Of a DNA stretch of 64,000 nt, positions 34,434 to 43,414 are shown piece by piece (positions within the stretch are counted from its first letter, which is position 1; every line of letters begins with the position of its first letter). The position numbers and the translations under genes were made by a program. Source of the stretch: DASZUK01 sp963844575 (lineage in GTDB: Bacteria; Actinomycetota; Acidimicrobiia; Acidimicrobiales; RAAP-2); the NCBI GenBank assembly GCA_963844575.1, contig CAWJOU010000005.1:3224001-3288000 (forward strand), read 5' to 3'. The notes beneath the pieces were generated by a model. The model was not told the origin of the DNA. It made no database searches and saw only the letters and a list, made by a program, of their open reading frames with translations.

Positions 34434-34856
34434 CTAAGCGGACGGCGGCAAGGCCGCCATCGCTGACGTGATCAGTTCGTGGGAGATCCGACCGCCCTCG
34501 AGCAGAACGCCGTCCGCCTTCCGCAAGGCATCGACGAACGGTGCCGCCCAGAGGTCCTCCCAGACCAGCAGGGCCGCTGACGAGTTCGGCTCGAGCGCCA
34601 TCCCGGCGTGCGCGATGTCCTCTGGACCGATGAGCCCACCGACCTCGCCGTCGAGTGTTGCGAACCCGCTGGCCGCGTCCAGCTCCGTCGCTTCGACGAC
34701 GATGACGTCGCCCGCGGCATCCTTGCCGATGAAGAGGAGATCCAGGATGCGGATGGCGCCACTTTCGACGAGCTTGGCCAGCTCGGGGGCGATCTCACCC
34801 GTGAAATGGTTGCCGGGAAACCCGACGACGACGTATTCGACCGGTCCGACTGTCAT
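34434..34856 (-). CDS. DUF6325 family protein
   Basis: 140 residues from ATG 34856 (GGAGG upstream). Wording VGPVEYVVVGFPGNHFTGEIAPELAKLVESGAIRILDLLFIGKDAAGDVIVVEATEL is typical of the DUF6325/DUF1269-like small proteins that sit beside SHOCT and membrane-stress genes. Soluble alpha/beta; function unknown. Its promoter region contains one copy of the ATCACCC-N5-GGGTGAT dyad 56 bases upstream. Confidence 0.8.
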   Translation of the reverse strand: MTVGPVEYVVVGFPGNHFTGEIAPELAKLVESGAIRILDLLFIGKDAAGDVIVVEATELDAASGFATLDGEVGGLIGPEDIAHAGMALEPNSSAALLVWEDLWAAPFVDALRKADGVLLEGGRISHELITSAMAALPPSA

Positions 34857-34911
34857 GGGGCCTCCACGCTCGAGTGAAGATTCCATCATGGACGCCTCCA
34901 AACTCCGGGCC

Positions 34912-34930
34912 ATCACCCACTCGGGGTGAT
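34912..34930 (-). promoter_or_regulatory. Operator-like dyad, copy 1
   Basis: ATCACCC-CGAGT-GGGTGAT read on the minus strand, perfect 7-bp arms and 5-bp spacer. It lies 56 bases upstream of the DUF6325 start and just after the DUF2252 stop. A CATGAT -10-like hexamer follows 21 bases downstream. Same motif and spacing as the copies at 40183 and 43326. Confidence 0.75.
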
Positions 34931-34939
34931 TGCCGTCGA

Positions 34940-36403
34940 TCAGAGGCCGAACCGGGCGGAGACCCGCCCCTCGGCCACCGCCGCCTTCAGCGCGTCGTAG
35001 TCCTTCTCGTTCTGGTCGGCGTACGATTCGGCGAAGGACGTGATCGCGTTGTCGAAGGCTTTCCCGCCGCCGAGGTACGCGTCGATGGCGACGCGGTCAC
35101 CCGACCGGGCATGGGCCCGAGCCAACGTCCAACCGCACAGCTGGCCGTAGAGCGCCATTCCCTCGGGAACCATCACGTCCGTGTCGACCGATCCCTTCCA
35201 GTCGCGCAGTTGGCGAACATAGAAGTCCCGGGTGACGCCGTCGAGTCCCACGACCTTTTCCCATCCGAGGAAGATGTCGCTCGAAGCCTGCATCAGGTGT
35301 TGGCCGGCGACAACTCGCGCCCCTTGGTTGGCATAGCGGCTCTTACCGACGAACCGAGCCAATACGGACTCCTGGGCTTCCTTGGCCTGGAGCAGCAGCG
35401 GTTCTTGGCCGTTGCTGCCGAGCAGGAGCAGGATCCAGGCCCTGGTCCCGACGCTTCCGACGCCGACCACCTTTCTCGCCAGGTGGACGAACCGGAACTG
35501 CCGCAAGAGGTGCTGGCGGTCCGTCTGTAGCGTTTTCCGGTAGTTGCGGAGCAGGGTTTGAAAGGACTCGGTGAACCGCTCACTTTGATCGTCGGGCAAC
35601 AGCTCTTCAATGGGAACGATCAAGGGCGGATCACTGATGATGCGCGGTTCGCCGTCGACTGTGTGGGTCAGCTTGCTCAGGGCCTGCATGCTGTCCCGGG
35701 TCTTGGCCTTGGCCAACATCTTCTGCGTACGGGCGTCGGCGGACGTCATCGTCTTGTCGGTCCGCTTGCCGTCGACCAGCTTGAGCTGCTTACGCATCTC
35801 CACCATCACTTCGTCCACGTCGAGTCGGGCGTACCAAACGGCGAGATCGGTCATCGTTGCCAGCTTGGCCATCTCGTTCCGATAGGCCTGCACCGATGCG
35901 AGCACGACCTTCGTTCGTTCCTTGTCGCTGAACCCTCGCTCGCGGCCGGCGACCGCCAGGCTCGCCGCGAGGCGCTTCACGTCCCACTCCCATGGGCCGG
36001 GCAAGGTCTCGTCGAAGTCGTTCACGTCGAACACCAGCGTCCGCTCCGCCGAGGCGAACACCCCGAAGTTGCTCATGTGCGCATCGCCGCAGGCCTGGAC
36101 GTTCAGCCCCGAGCGGGGTCCATTGGCGAGGTCGGATGCCATGATCAGTGCGGCACCTCGGTAGAAGGTGAAGGGGGACACCAGCATCCGGCCGTAGCGA
36201 ATCGGAACCAACTCGGGAACCCGTGACACGGCCTGCTCTTGGAGGAGCGCCACCGGGTCCCGGCGATCAGCGGGACGTTCCCAGGCGCCCTGTGTGGCCC
36301 TGGGCGCCGTCGTTCGCGCCGCCTTGCCCAGTTCGACTCGCTCGCGTGAGGTCAGGTAGACGGGTGTCGCGGCGGCCGTCTTCGGTGGAGTGATGCCGTT
36401 CAC
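34940..36403 (-). CDS. DUF2252 family protein
   Basis: 487 residues. The family is a kinase-like fold of unknown substrate; visible parts are RYGRMLVSPFTFYRGAALIMASDLA, the CGDAHMSNFGVFASAERTLVFDVNDFDETLPGPWEWDVKRLAASL core, which resembles an aminoglycoside-phosphotransferase-like H-x-D/N-x-N catalytic loop, and HARSGDR near the end. GTG start at 36403 with GGAAGGAAAT upstream. It follows the HAD gene by 100 bases; probably co-transcribed with the sulfatase group. Confidence 0.85.
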   Translation of the reverse strand: MNGITPPKTAAATPVYLTSRERVELGKAARTTAPRATQGAWERPADRRDPVALLQEQAVSRVPELVPIRYGRMLVSPFTFYRGAALIMASDLANGPRSGLNVQACGDAHMSNFGVFASAERTLVFDVNDFDETLPGPWEWDVKRLAASLAVAGRERGFSDKERTKVVLASVQAYRNEMAKLATMTDLAVWYARLDVDEVMVEMRKQLKLVDGKRTDKTMTSADARTQKMLAKAKTRDSMQALSKLTHTVDGEPRIISDPPLIVPIEELLPDDQSERFTESFQTLLRNYRKTLQTDRQHLLRQFRFVHLARKVVGVGSVGTRAWILLLLGSNGQEPLLLQAKEAQESVLARFVGKSRYANQGARVVAGQHLMQASSDIFLGWEKVVGLDGVTRDFYVRQLRDWKGSVDTDVMVPEGMALYGQLCGWTLARAHARSGDRVAIDAYLGGGKAFDNAITSFAESYADQNEKDYDALKAAVAEGRVSARFGL

Positions 36404-36503
36404 GGTGTGATTTCCTTCCTCGGATTCCTCGTCGACTTCAGGTCGATCGTCGACGGTCTCCGATGGTCCTGGGGTGGATGGTGGCCAGAAGATGCGAGCT
36501 CCT

Positions 36504-37403
36504 TCACTGCTCGGTACGAGTGCCGGCGAAGACCGCGGCCCAGTCGGCGGCCATATCGACGACCGTCCAGCCGTTGTCGGCGACGGCGCGAAGCAACTGG
36601 TCCGTACCGCTGCCGAGGATCGGGTCCGTGTCGTAGGCGTACTCCCGTTCGGCATCCGTGTGATGGACGGCGAGTTGCAGGGTCCTGTAGGGACTGGCGG
36701 CGGTCCACTGCAACATGGGCAGGTCGCCGTCGGTGTTCCCGGCCGCCAGGATTGGCCGCTGGCCGACGTGGGTGTGAATGGAGACCGGCTTTTGCGCCCC
36801 GTCGTTCAGGATCTGGAGATCCGTCCCCTTCAAGAGCTCCGGGCCGTGCGCACCCATTCGGAACTCGGTCGTACCGATGCTGCCGATCAGGCGGTGCTTC
36901 GGCACGCCATAGACATCGCTGGCCCAGGCGCGCATGAAGTCCGCACCGCCGCCCGAGAAGATCCAGCACGAGAACCCGTGGCCATGGAGCAGGCCGAGTA
37001 GCTCGAGCATCGGTTGGTACACGGTCGAGGAGTACGCCGTCCCGAATCGGGGGTGTCGAGCGGTGGCCATCCAGCGCCGGCAGGCCGCGTCGAACTCGTC
37101 GATGGTCACATTCCCGTGGGTCAGCTTCACGAGATCGAGGAGGGCGCCGATCCCCCCAGCCTTCAGATCGACCGGGTCGACGGGCCGTCCCATCTCGGCG
37201 GCTCGATCCATGGCGAACATCAGCTGGGCGTACATCGGGAGCTCGGCCCACAAAGTGCCGTCGTTGTCGAAGACGGCGACACGATCCACCTCGGGCACGA
37301 ACGAGCTCGATACCTCGTCGGTCACCGCGGTGACGAAGTCCGTGATGGCCCGCTTGGCCGGCGTCGCCCGCCAGCTCGGGAGTGGATCGATGGACTTTGT
37401 CAT
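36504..37403 (-). CDS. HAD-family phosphatase (phosphoserine phosphatase-like)
   Basis: 299 residues. Motif I VAVFDNDGTLW carries the nucleophile Asp; motif II FSGGGADFMRAW; motif IV GNTDGDLPMLQW. This is the HAD IB subfamily with a large helical cap. It may act on phosphorylated amino acids, alcohols or a lipid. It follows the arylsulfatase stop by 20 bases, so phosphatase and sulfatase are likely used together. Confidence 0.86.
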   Translation of the reverse strand: MTKSIDPLPSWRATPAKRAITDFVTAVTDEVSSSFVPEVDRVAVFDNDGTLWAELPMYAQLMFAMDRAAEMGRPVDPVDLKAGGIGALLDLVKLTHGNVTIDEFDAACRRWMATARHPRFGTAYSSTVYQPMLELLGLLHGHGFSCWIFSGGGADFMRAWASDVYGVPKHRLIGSIGTTEFRMGAHGPELLKGTDLQILNDGAQKPVSIHTHVGQRPILAAGNTDGDLPMLQWTAASPYRTLQLAVHHTDAEREYAYDTDPILGSGTDQLLRAVADNGWTVVDMAADWAAVFAGTRTEQ

Positions 37404-37423
37404 GGTCGCCGAGTCGATCGCCG

Positions 37424-39778
37424 CTACTGGATGGCGGTAGCGACCCGCATGCGGTCTTCGGGCGAGATCAGGTGATCGTGGTCGTCGTCGCCGATGTCGA
37501 GTCGGACCCAGTTGACTCGCCCGGTGAAGTGACTGGTGGCGCCGGTGTAGTCCTCGCTCACCGGCGTTCCGGTGTCGCGGCCGACGTCGCAGGTCTCGTC
37601 GCCGGAGTAGATCATGGGGACCGTGGCATCGATACGACCTTCGCCAACCTTCCCCCCGTCGATGTAGAGGACCGCCGTTCCCCCCTTGGCCAATCCCCCG
37701 CCGTCATAGGTGAACTCCATGCGGACCTGATGCGTGCCGGCCGGAACGTCGTCGGAGGCCTCGGCGTAGAACCGCATGAGCCCGGCCAGGTTGTGGCAGT
37801 ACTTCGGCTTCCCTTCGTGAAGGTAGAGGCTCCAGCCCGCGAAGGCACCGCCTTGCGCCACGAGCACTCCGGTGGCACCGCCTTCGGGGACCACGACCTC
37901 CGCGGTCACCGAGTGCGACTTGTTCTTCATGTTGAGGACCGAGTTCTCGCTGAGCCGGATCATGCCGTCGTAGAGGGTCTGCGTCTTCTCCTTGGTCAAG
38001 GTCGGTCGGCCGGCGATGTCCGAGTTGAACCGCTCGATGCGACGGTCGTCGAGGGGGAGGACGTTGTACTTGACGGCCTCGATCATCCAGAGCCGCTGGA
38101 GGTCCCGCAGTTTCTCCGGGTGCTCGGCCGCGAGATCGCGGGCCTGAGACCAGTCGACGGACGTGTCGTAGAGCTCCCAGACGTCCTCGTCGAGGGGCGG
38201 CAGCTCGGCGCCGAAGTCCCAGGGCACGCTGTGCCGGGTGACGGCCGTCCAGCCCTTGTGGTAGATGCCTCGGTTGCAGGCGACCTCGAAGTACTGGGTT
38301 TCGCGCGCCTCGGCGGCGTCGGGCTGATCGAAGGCATAGGCCATGGAGACGCCGTGGTACGGCATCTGCTGGATGCCGTTCACGAAGGTCGGCTCGGGCA
38401 GGCCGGCGACCTGGAGGACCGTGGCGGCCACGTCGATGATGTGATGGAACTGGTTGCGCTGTTCGCCTTTGGCCTCGAACCCACCGGGCCAGTGCACGAT
38501 CGTCCCGTTCCGGGTCCCGCCGAAGTGGGAGGCAACCTGCTTGGTCCACTGGTACGGCGTGTTCATGGCCAGGGCCCAACCCACCGCGTAGTGGTTGTAG
38601 GCCGCAGGGCTCCCGAACTTGTCGATGCGTTCGGCCATGAACTCGGTGGTCTCGAACGCCGCGGCCCCGTTGAGCGAGATGATCTCGTTGAACGTGCCGT
38701 TGGGCGTCCCCTCGGCACTCGCACCGTTGTCACCGATGATGAGGTAGATCAGGGTGTTGTCGAGCTCGCCCAGCTCTTCGAGCGTGTCGAGGACCCTACC
38801 GATCTCGTGGTCCGTGTGCTCCATGAAGCCGGCGTAGACCTCCATCTGTCGGCTGAGGACGGGCTTCAGGTCGTCGGCGACGTCTTCCCAGGCTTGGATC
38901 TCCGCCGGTCGTGGCGTGAGCTCGGTGTCGGGGGGAACGACACCCAAGGCCTTTTGCCGGTCCAGCGTCTGCTGGCGGAGAACGTCCCACCCAGCGTCGA
39001 ACGCCCCTCGGTATTTGTCGCTCCATTCAGGAGCCACGTGGTGCGGAGCATGCGTGGCCCCGGGGGCGTAGTACATGAAGAAGGGCTTGTTCGGCATCAG
39101 GGCCTTCTGCTGACGAACCCACTTGACCGCGTGGTCGGTCATGTCCTCGGTGAAGTGGTAGCCCTCTTCGGGGGTCTTGGCGGGCTCGACCGGAGTGATC
39201 CCGTTGTACAGCGCCGGGTACCACTGGTTCGACTCTGCGCCCACGAAGCCGTAGAAGTGCTCGAAACCGCTTCCCGTCGGCCAATGAGTGAATGGCCCCA
39301 TCGGGCTCGTCTCCCACACCGGAACCTCGTGGCACTTTCCGAACTGTGCCGTGCTGTACCCGTTGAGCCGCATCGTCTCCGCCAGCGGAGCGGCGGTATC
39401 GGGCCGCACCGAGCTGTACCCGGGGGCGGACGTGGCGATCTCGGTGATGCCGCCCATGCCCACGGCATGGTGGTTACGCCCCGTAAGGAGGGCCTGGCGC
39501 GTCGGCGAGCAGAGCGCCGTCGTGTGGAAACGGTTGAACCGAAGCCCGTTGGCCGCGAGCCGTTCGGCGTTCGGGGTGTTGCAGGGTCCGCCGAAGGCCG
39601 AGGCCGAACCGAACCCCGCGTCGTCGATCATCATGATCAGGACGTTGGGCACACCCTCGGGCGGCCGCACCGGCTCGATCGGCTCGAACGCGGTGTCCGG
39701 GTCCTTGGCGTCGTAGGTCGTCAGGCCGACGTGCGTCCGGTGCGGGATCGGCAAGTTGGTGCGCGCTACGTCAACCAT
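37424..39778 (-). CDS. Arylsulfatase
   Basis: 784 residues. Metal site VPNVLIMMIDDAGFG (residues about 44-57) with the Asp pair, and the formylglycine motif CSPTRQALLTGR with Cys90, so maturation by a formylglycine-generating enzyme is expected (none seen here). Further segments: HAPHHVAPEWSDKYRG, IYLIIGDNGASAEGTPNG with the Asp-Asn metal pair. The last about 200 residues form a beta-rich C-terminal domain. It has no obvious signal peptide. It may release sulfate from organic sulfate esters or remodel sulfated surface glycans. Confidence 0.92.
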   Translation of the reverse strand: MVDVARTNLPIPHRTHVGLTTYDAKDPDTAFEPIEPVRPPEGVPNVLIMMIDDAGFGSASAFGGPCNTPNAERLAANGLRFNRFHTTALCSPTRQALLTGRNHHAVGMGGITEIATSAPGYSSVRPDTAAPLAETMRLNGYSTAQFGKCHEVPVWETSPMGPFTHWPTGSGFEHFYGFVGAESNQWYPALYNGITPVEPAKTPEEGYHFTEDMTDHAVKWVRQQKALMPNKPFFMYYAPGATHAPHHVAPEWSDKYRGAFDAGWDVLRQQTLDRQKALGVVPPDTELTPRPAEIQAWEDVADDLKPVLSRQMEVYAGFMEHTDHEIGRVLDTLEELGELDNTLIYLIIGDNGASAEGTPNGTFNEIISLNGAAAFETTEFMAERIDKFGSPAAYNHYAVGWALAMNTPYQWTKQVASHFGGTRNGTIVHWPGGFEAKGEQRNQFHHIIDVAATVLQVAGLPEPTFVNGIQQMPYHGVSMAYAFDQPDAAEARETQYFEVACNRGIYHKGWTAVTRHSVPWDFGAELPPLDEDVWELYDTSVDWSQARDLAAEHPEKLRDLQRLWMIEAVKYNVLPLDDRRIERFNSDIAGRPTLTKEKTQTLYDGMIRLSENSVLNMKNKSHSVTAEVVVPEGGATGVLVAQGGAFAGWSLYLHEGKPKYCHNLAGLMRFYAEASDDVPAGTHQVRMEFTYDGGGLAKGGTAVLYIDGGKVGEGRIDATVPMIYSGDETCDVGRDTGTPVSEDYTGATSHFTGRVNWVRLDIGDDDHDHLISPEDRMRVATAIQ

Positions 39779-39788
39779 CGTCGTCTCC

Positions 39789-40187
39789 TCATGTCGCGTC
39801 CCGATCGACCACTGGGAACCCGATTTCGAAAGAGTCGATGAGCTTCACCGACTTCAGCCCGATGTTCAGATCTCGGAGGGTGACCAGGACGCTGAGTAGC
39901 CGGGTCTGGTCAGGCACCCATCCGACGAGGCGCGTGACACCCTGCGATTCCTCACTCACCTCGAACCCGACCATCGCCACGACGACCGCGGGACTGAGCT
40001 TTCCCTTCACGACGATCTCGAACCTCTCGGCGCTCAACGGGGTCTCGTTCCCGATCGACGGCCCGGCCGAGCGATCCTGGTGTGACGGTCGGCTGCCTGG
40101 CCCGTGCTGCCGCGAGCACAGGCGCCGTATGTGCGGCTTGGGGCCCACACCATCCGTTGTACGCCGGAGCCCCTCCGGCCTCGTCAC
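39789..40187 (-). CDS. Small conserved hypothetical protein, start uncertain
   Basis: The conserved-looking part is about 82 residues (AERFEIVVKGKLSPAVVVAMVGFEV, then GVTRLVGWVPDQTRLLSVLVTLRDLNIGLKSVKLI), a small alpha/beta fold often found beside regulators in actinobacteria. The open frame reaches an ATG at 40187, but that start would lie inside the operator-like dyad; the TTG at 40037 is more likely. It begins the sulfatase-HAD-DUF2252 transcription unit, 10 bases before the arylsulfatase. Confidence 0.65.
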   Translation of the reverse strand: MTRPEGLRRTTDGVGPKPHIRRLCSRQHGPGSRPSHQDRSAGPSIGNETPLSAERFEIVVKGKLSPAVVVAMVGFEVSEESQGVTRLVGWVPDQTRLLSVLVTLRDLNIGLKSVKLIDSFEIGFPVVDRDAT

Positions 40188-40201
40188 CCCGAACGGGTGA
40201 T
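40183..40201. promoter_or_regulatory. Operator-like dyad, copy 2, divergent
   Basis: On the minus strand ATCACCC-GTTCG-GGGTGAC: 6 bp of the arms are perfect, spacer 5, one outer mismatch. It sits between the small hypothetical gene heading the sulfatase unit and the LuxR gene, ending 39 bases before the LuxR ATG. On the minus strand a TACAAC hexamer lies 21 bases downstream. Confidence 0.75.
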
Positions 40202-40240
40202 TGGTGCGACAATGGTCGTTTCGACGGAAGCGAGCCGCAG

Positions 40241-42841
40241 ATGGTCATGACCCCCGTCGTGCCTGCCTACGCGGTCGATCGTCCACTGCTCCGGCGGCGC
40301 CTGGACCAGGGGTTGACCCGGCCGTTGACGTTGGTCGTCGCTCCGGCCGGATCCGGGAAGTCGGTTCTGCTGTCGCAATGGGCCGCCACCCGTCCCGACC
40401 TCGCGTTCGTGTGGCTCCAGCTGGAGCCGGCGGACGACGACCCCGTCCGGTTCGCCCAACGACTGCTGCGGGGACTGGCGGCCATCAGTCCGGCCTTTGC
40501 CGAGCTGGCTCCCCTGGCTTCGATGAGCGGTCGTGGGCTCGGCGCGCCGCTCATCGAACGGCTCGAGCCCTTGACGGTCGAGCTCCCCGACGTCGTCCTC
40601 GTTCTGGACGATCTGCACCATCTGTCGAACCCCGAGCTCGTCGCCAATCTGGCGAGGTTCTTCGAAGCCATGGCACCGCAGGTCCACCTCGTCCTGTCGA
40701 CCAGGATCGATCCTCCCCTCGCCTGGAACCACTACCGGCTGAACCGGCACGTGACCGAGATTCGCCAATCCGACCTGGCATTCAGCCATGCCGACTCGGC
40801 GGAGCTGCTCGAGCGGATCACCGGGCGACCGATTGGCGCCGACGGCGTGACGGCGTTGCTCAATCGAACCGAGGGATGGGCGGCCGGGCTGCAGCTGGCC
40901 GGCGTCACCCTACGGACCCATGCCGATGCCGAGGACTTCATCGTGCGGTTCACCGGCGACGACCGCCTGGTCGCCGACTACCTGAGCGAAGAGGTGCTCA
41001 ACGCCCAGCCGGAGCGCCGACGAGCGCTGCTGCTCCAAAGCGCCGTGCTCGACCAGATGTCGGCACCGCTCGTCGAGCAGGTCACCGGGGCGCCGGGGGC
41101 CCAGCTCATGCTGGAGGAGCTGGAGCGAGAGTCGATGTTCCTCGTGCCGCTCGACAGTCATCGGGAATGGTTCCGCTTCCACCACCTGTTCCGGGACCTG
41201 CTCTACTTCCGGCTGCGCGCCGAGGACCCCACCGCGGAAGCCGACCTCCTGCGCCGGGCCGCCGACTGGTACCTCGACCGCGGGGACGTGGTTCCCGCCG
41301 TCGAGTACCTCCTGCGGGCCGGGGAATGGGAGCGGGCGGTCGACGTGATCTTCTCGAGAGGGTCCGAGATATTCGAGAAGGGTGAGATGAGCACCGTCAT
41401 CCGGTGGATTCGCCAGCTCCCCGAATCGGTGCAGGCCACCCGATGGGATGTCACCCTGCTCCTCGGTGCGCTGTTGGTCGCCGAAGGACAGGCCGTGGCG
41501 GCCGAGGACACCCTCCGAACGGTCACGACCGGTGCCGATGCGCCGTACGGCGCGCGCGTCTGTGCTCAAAGCCTCCTCGCGGCTCTCGCCCAATGGCGAT
41601 CCCGGCCCGAGACGTCAATCACCACGGCCACCCGTGCGCTCCAGATGCTGCAGAACCTCGACGGTGCTCCAGTGCCCAGGCTCTTGGGTCTGACCGACCC
41701 GGACTCCCTCGAGACGCTAGTAACGGTCTCGGGCGGCCGGGCCCATTTCCTCGCCGGTCATCTCAGTACCGCCCGAGAGTGGCTCGAAAGAGCGCTGGCG
41801 ACCGCGGGGGCCGGCTATTCGATCTGGCGGGTCAGCGCCCTCGGATCCCTCGCGCTTCTCGACGCCTGGTGCGGCTCGATCCTCGACGCCGAGGTGCTCG
41901 CCGCCGAAGCGTTGGGCGTGGCGCGCGATGTTGGCGTGCTGGCCCATCCCGCGGTCGCCGATGCCTACTTCGCCATGGCGTTCGCCGCGCTGGAGAGGGG
42001 AGATCCGCACCGAGCGGCCCCCTCCCTCCGCGAGGGCCTGCTCCGGGCGGAGGCCAATCGCCGTACGCAGCTGCTGTGGGTGGGTCGCGTCGTCTCCGTC
42101 GAGCTGCAGGCCGCCAAAGGACATCCTGATCAAGCGATCACCACGATGACCGCTGCGGCGAACGGCGCGGGTTCGCCACCGCCGCCGGTGGTGGCCGAGC
42201 GGTTGCTGGCGCTCCGCTGTCGCCTCCTCCGATTGGGCGGCTCGCCCGACCAGTCGCTGCTCGCGGTGGACGGGGCCGGACAACCGCCGCCGCCAGTCGC
42301 GGCCGAGGTGGTGGGCGCGCTCTTGGCCGTCGGCCAGGTCGACCGGGCGAGGAAGGTGATCGAAGGGTCCTCGACGTCGACCGATCCGGCCATGCCGTTG
42401 GTCGAGTTGGAGTGGTTGTTGCTCCGGGCGTGGCTGGCCGACATCGAGGGAGCCACCGACGACGGGCGAGCCCATGTGACCGACGCGATGCTCCTGGCCG
42501 AACGGCACGGGCTGGTCGAAGCCTGCGTTCGGGCCGGGCCCCAGGTCGTCCGGCTGATCGCCGGTTCGGCCGGCCACCCGACGTTTCGCCGGGCCGTCCT
42601 CGAGCGGGCACGGGCCGTGCGGGGAGCCCCCATCGGACCGGGGCTGTCCGAGCCCTTGACCGATCGGGAGCTCGAGGTTCTCTCCTATCTGCCCAGCCGA
42701 CCCACGAACACCGAGCTGGCCGAACGGTGCTACGTCTCGATTAACACGATCAAGTCCCACATCGCCCACATCTACCGCAAGCTCGACGTGGACAGCCGGA
42801 ACGCGGCCATCGCTCGGGCTCGGGAGCTCGGGCTCCTCTGA
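40241..42841 (+). CDS. LuxR/LAL-family ATP-dependent transcriptional regulator (MalT-like)
   Basis: 866 residues. Walker A APAGSGKSVLLSQWA near residue 31, Walker B VVLVLDDLHHLSN near 125, then helical TPR-like repeats over the middle 500 residues. C-terminal LuxR HTH: LTDRELEVLSYLPSRPTNTELAERCYVSINTIKSHIAHIYRKLDVDSRNAA. The architecture is of signal-activated STAND activators. It is divergent from the sulfatase unit, separated by the shared dyad, and is the best candidate for the factor that reads all three dyads. Confidence 0.9.
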   Translation: MVMTPVVPAYAVDRPLLRRRLDQGLTRPLTLVVAPAGSGKSVLLSQWAATRPDLAFVWLQLEPADDDPVRFAQRLLRGLAAISPAFAELAPLASMSGRGLGAPLIERLEPLTVELPDVVLVLDDLHHLSNPELVANLARFFEAMAPQVHLVLSTRIDPPLAWNHYRLNRHVTEIRQSDLAFSHADSAELLERITGRPIGADGVTALLNRTEGWAAGLQLAGVTLRTHADAEDFIVRFTGDDRLVADYLSEEVLNAQPERRRALLLQSAVLDQMSAPLVEQVTGAPGAQLMLEELERESMFLVPLDSHREWFRFHHLFRDLLYFRLRAEDPTAEADLLRRAADWYLDRGDVVPAVEYLLRAGEWERAVDVIFSRGSEIFEKGEMSTVIRWIRQLPESVQATRWDVTLLLGALLVAEGQAVAAEDTLRTVTTGADAPYGARVCAQSLLAALAQWRSRPETSITTATRALQMLQNLDGAPVPRLLGLTDPDSLETLVTVSGGRAHFLAGHLSTAREWLERALATAGAGYSIWRVSALGSLALLDAWCGSILDAEVLAAEALGVARDVGVLAHPAVADAYFAMAFAALERGDPHRAAPSLREGLLRAEANRRTQLLWVGRVVSVELQAAKGHPDQAITTMTAAANGAGSPPPPVVAERLLALRCRLLRLGGSPDQSLLAVDGAGQPPPPVAAEVVGALLAVGQVDRARKVIEGSSTSTDPAMPLVELEWLLLRAWLADIEGATDDGRAHVTDAMLLAERHGLVEACVRAGPQVVRLIAGSAGHPTFRRAVLERARAVRGAPIGPGLSEPLTDRELEVLSYLPSRPTNTELAERCYVSINTIKSHIAHIYRKLDVDSRNAAIARARELGLL

Positions 42842-42863
42842 CGGAGGACCGTCGCCGAGCGCC

Positions 42864-43253
42864 CTACGCCAGCAGCTTCGCCTTCTGGGACTCGAACTCG
42901 GCATCGGTGAGCGCACCCTTCGCCTTCAAGTCGGCGAGCTTGGCCAGTTCGTCCGTCGTGCTGGTCCCAGCCGTCTCCTTGACGTAGCCGGCAAAGGCCT
43001 CCTGCTGCTGCTTGGCCTGCTGGACCGCCCGCTCGTGCATGCTTCCCCCCCGGGCGATCAGGTAGATCAGGATCCCCAGGAACGGAATGACGAAGACGAA
43101 GAGGACCCACAGGGCCTTCAGGCCGCCGCCCATGTCGTGGCTACGAAAGATGTCCGAGAAGATGGCGATCAACAGCCAGATGTAGACGACGAAGAGGAAG
43201 ATCTCAAGGATCGTCCAGAAGAGGTCGAGCAACGGGTAGCTGGTAGCAAGCAC
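42864..43253 (-). CDS. PLDc_N/SHOCT membrane protein
   Basis: 129 residues. Two N-terminal helices (LFWTILEIFLFVVYIWLLIAIFSDIF; LWVLFVFVIPFLGILIYLIARG) form a PLDc_N-type module with the IYLIxRG ending; the C-terminus is a SHOCT tail (DELAKLADLKAKGALTDAEFESQKAKLLA). Typical membrane-stress protein, function unknown. Convergent with the LuxR gene, with a dyad copy 73 bases upstream of its start. Confidence 0.85.
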   Translation of the reverse strand: MLATSYPLLDLFWTILEIFLFVVYIWLLIAIFSDIFRSHDMGGGLKALWVLFVFVIPFLGILIYLIARGGSMHERAVQQAKQQQEAFAGYVKETAGTSTTDELAKLADLKAKGALTDAEFESQKAKLLA

Positions 43254-43325
43254 GTAAGGGTTCTCCTCGGCAGTGGACGGGCGTCACGCTCTGCTCGGAT
43301 AGAACCATCTGCAGCGCCCGCCGAC

Positions 43326-43344
43326 ATCACCCACTCCGGGTGAT
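43326..43344 (-). promoter_or_regulatory. Operator-like dyad, copy 3
   Basis: Minus strand ATCACCC-GGAGT-GGGTGAT: perfect 7-bp arms, spacer 5. It differs from copy 1 only at one spacer base. It lies upstream of the PLDc_N/SHOCT gene; an imperfect TTCTAT/CTATCC -10-like element is 21-23 bases downstream. Confidence 0.75.
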
Positions 43345-43414
43345 TTTCCGAAAGTTGCCGGCCTCCGGTCGCCGGATCGCCGGATCGCGGCGGGTTCCCG
43401 TCGAGGCTCGATCG

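Noticed and set aside
37382..39841. 819-codon plus-strand frame opposite the arylsulfatase
   Set aside because: The minus frame contains CSPTR and sulfatase metal motifs; the plus frame has none.
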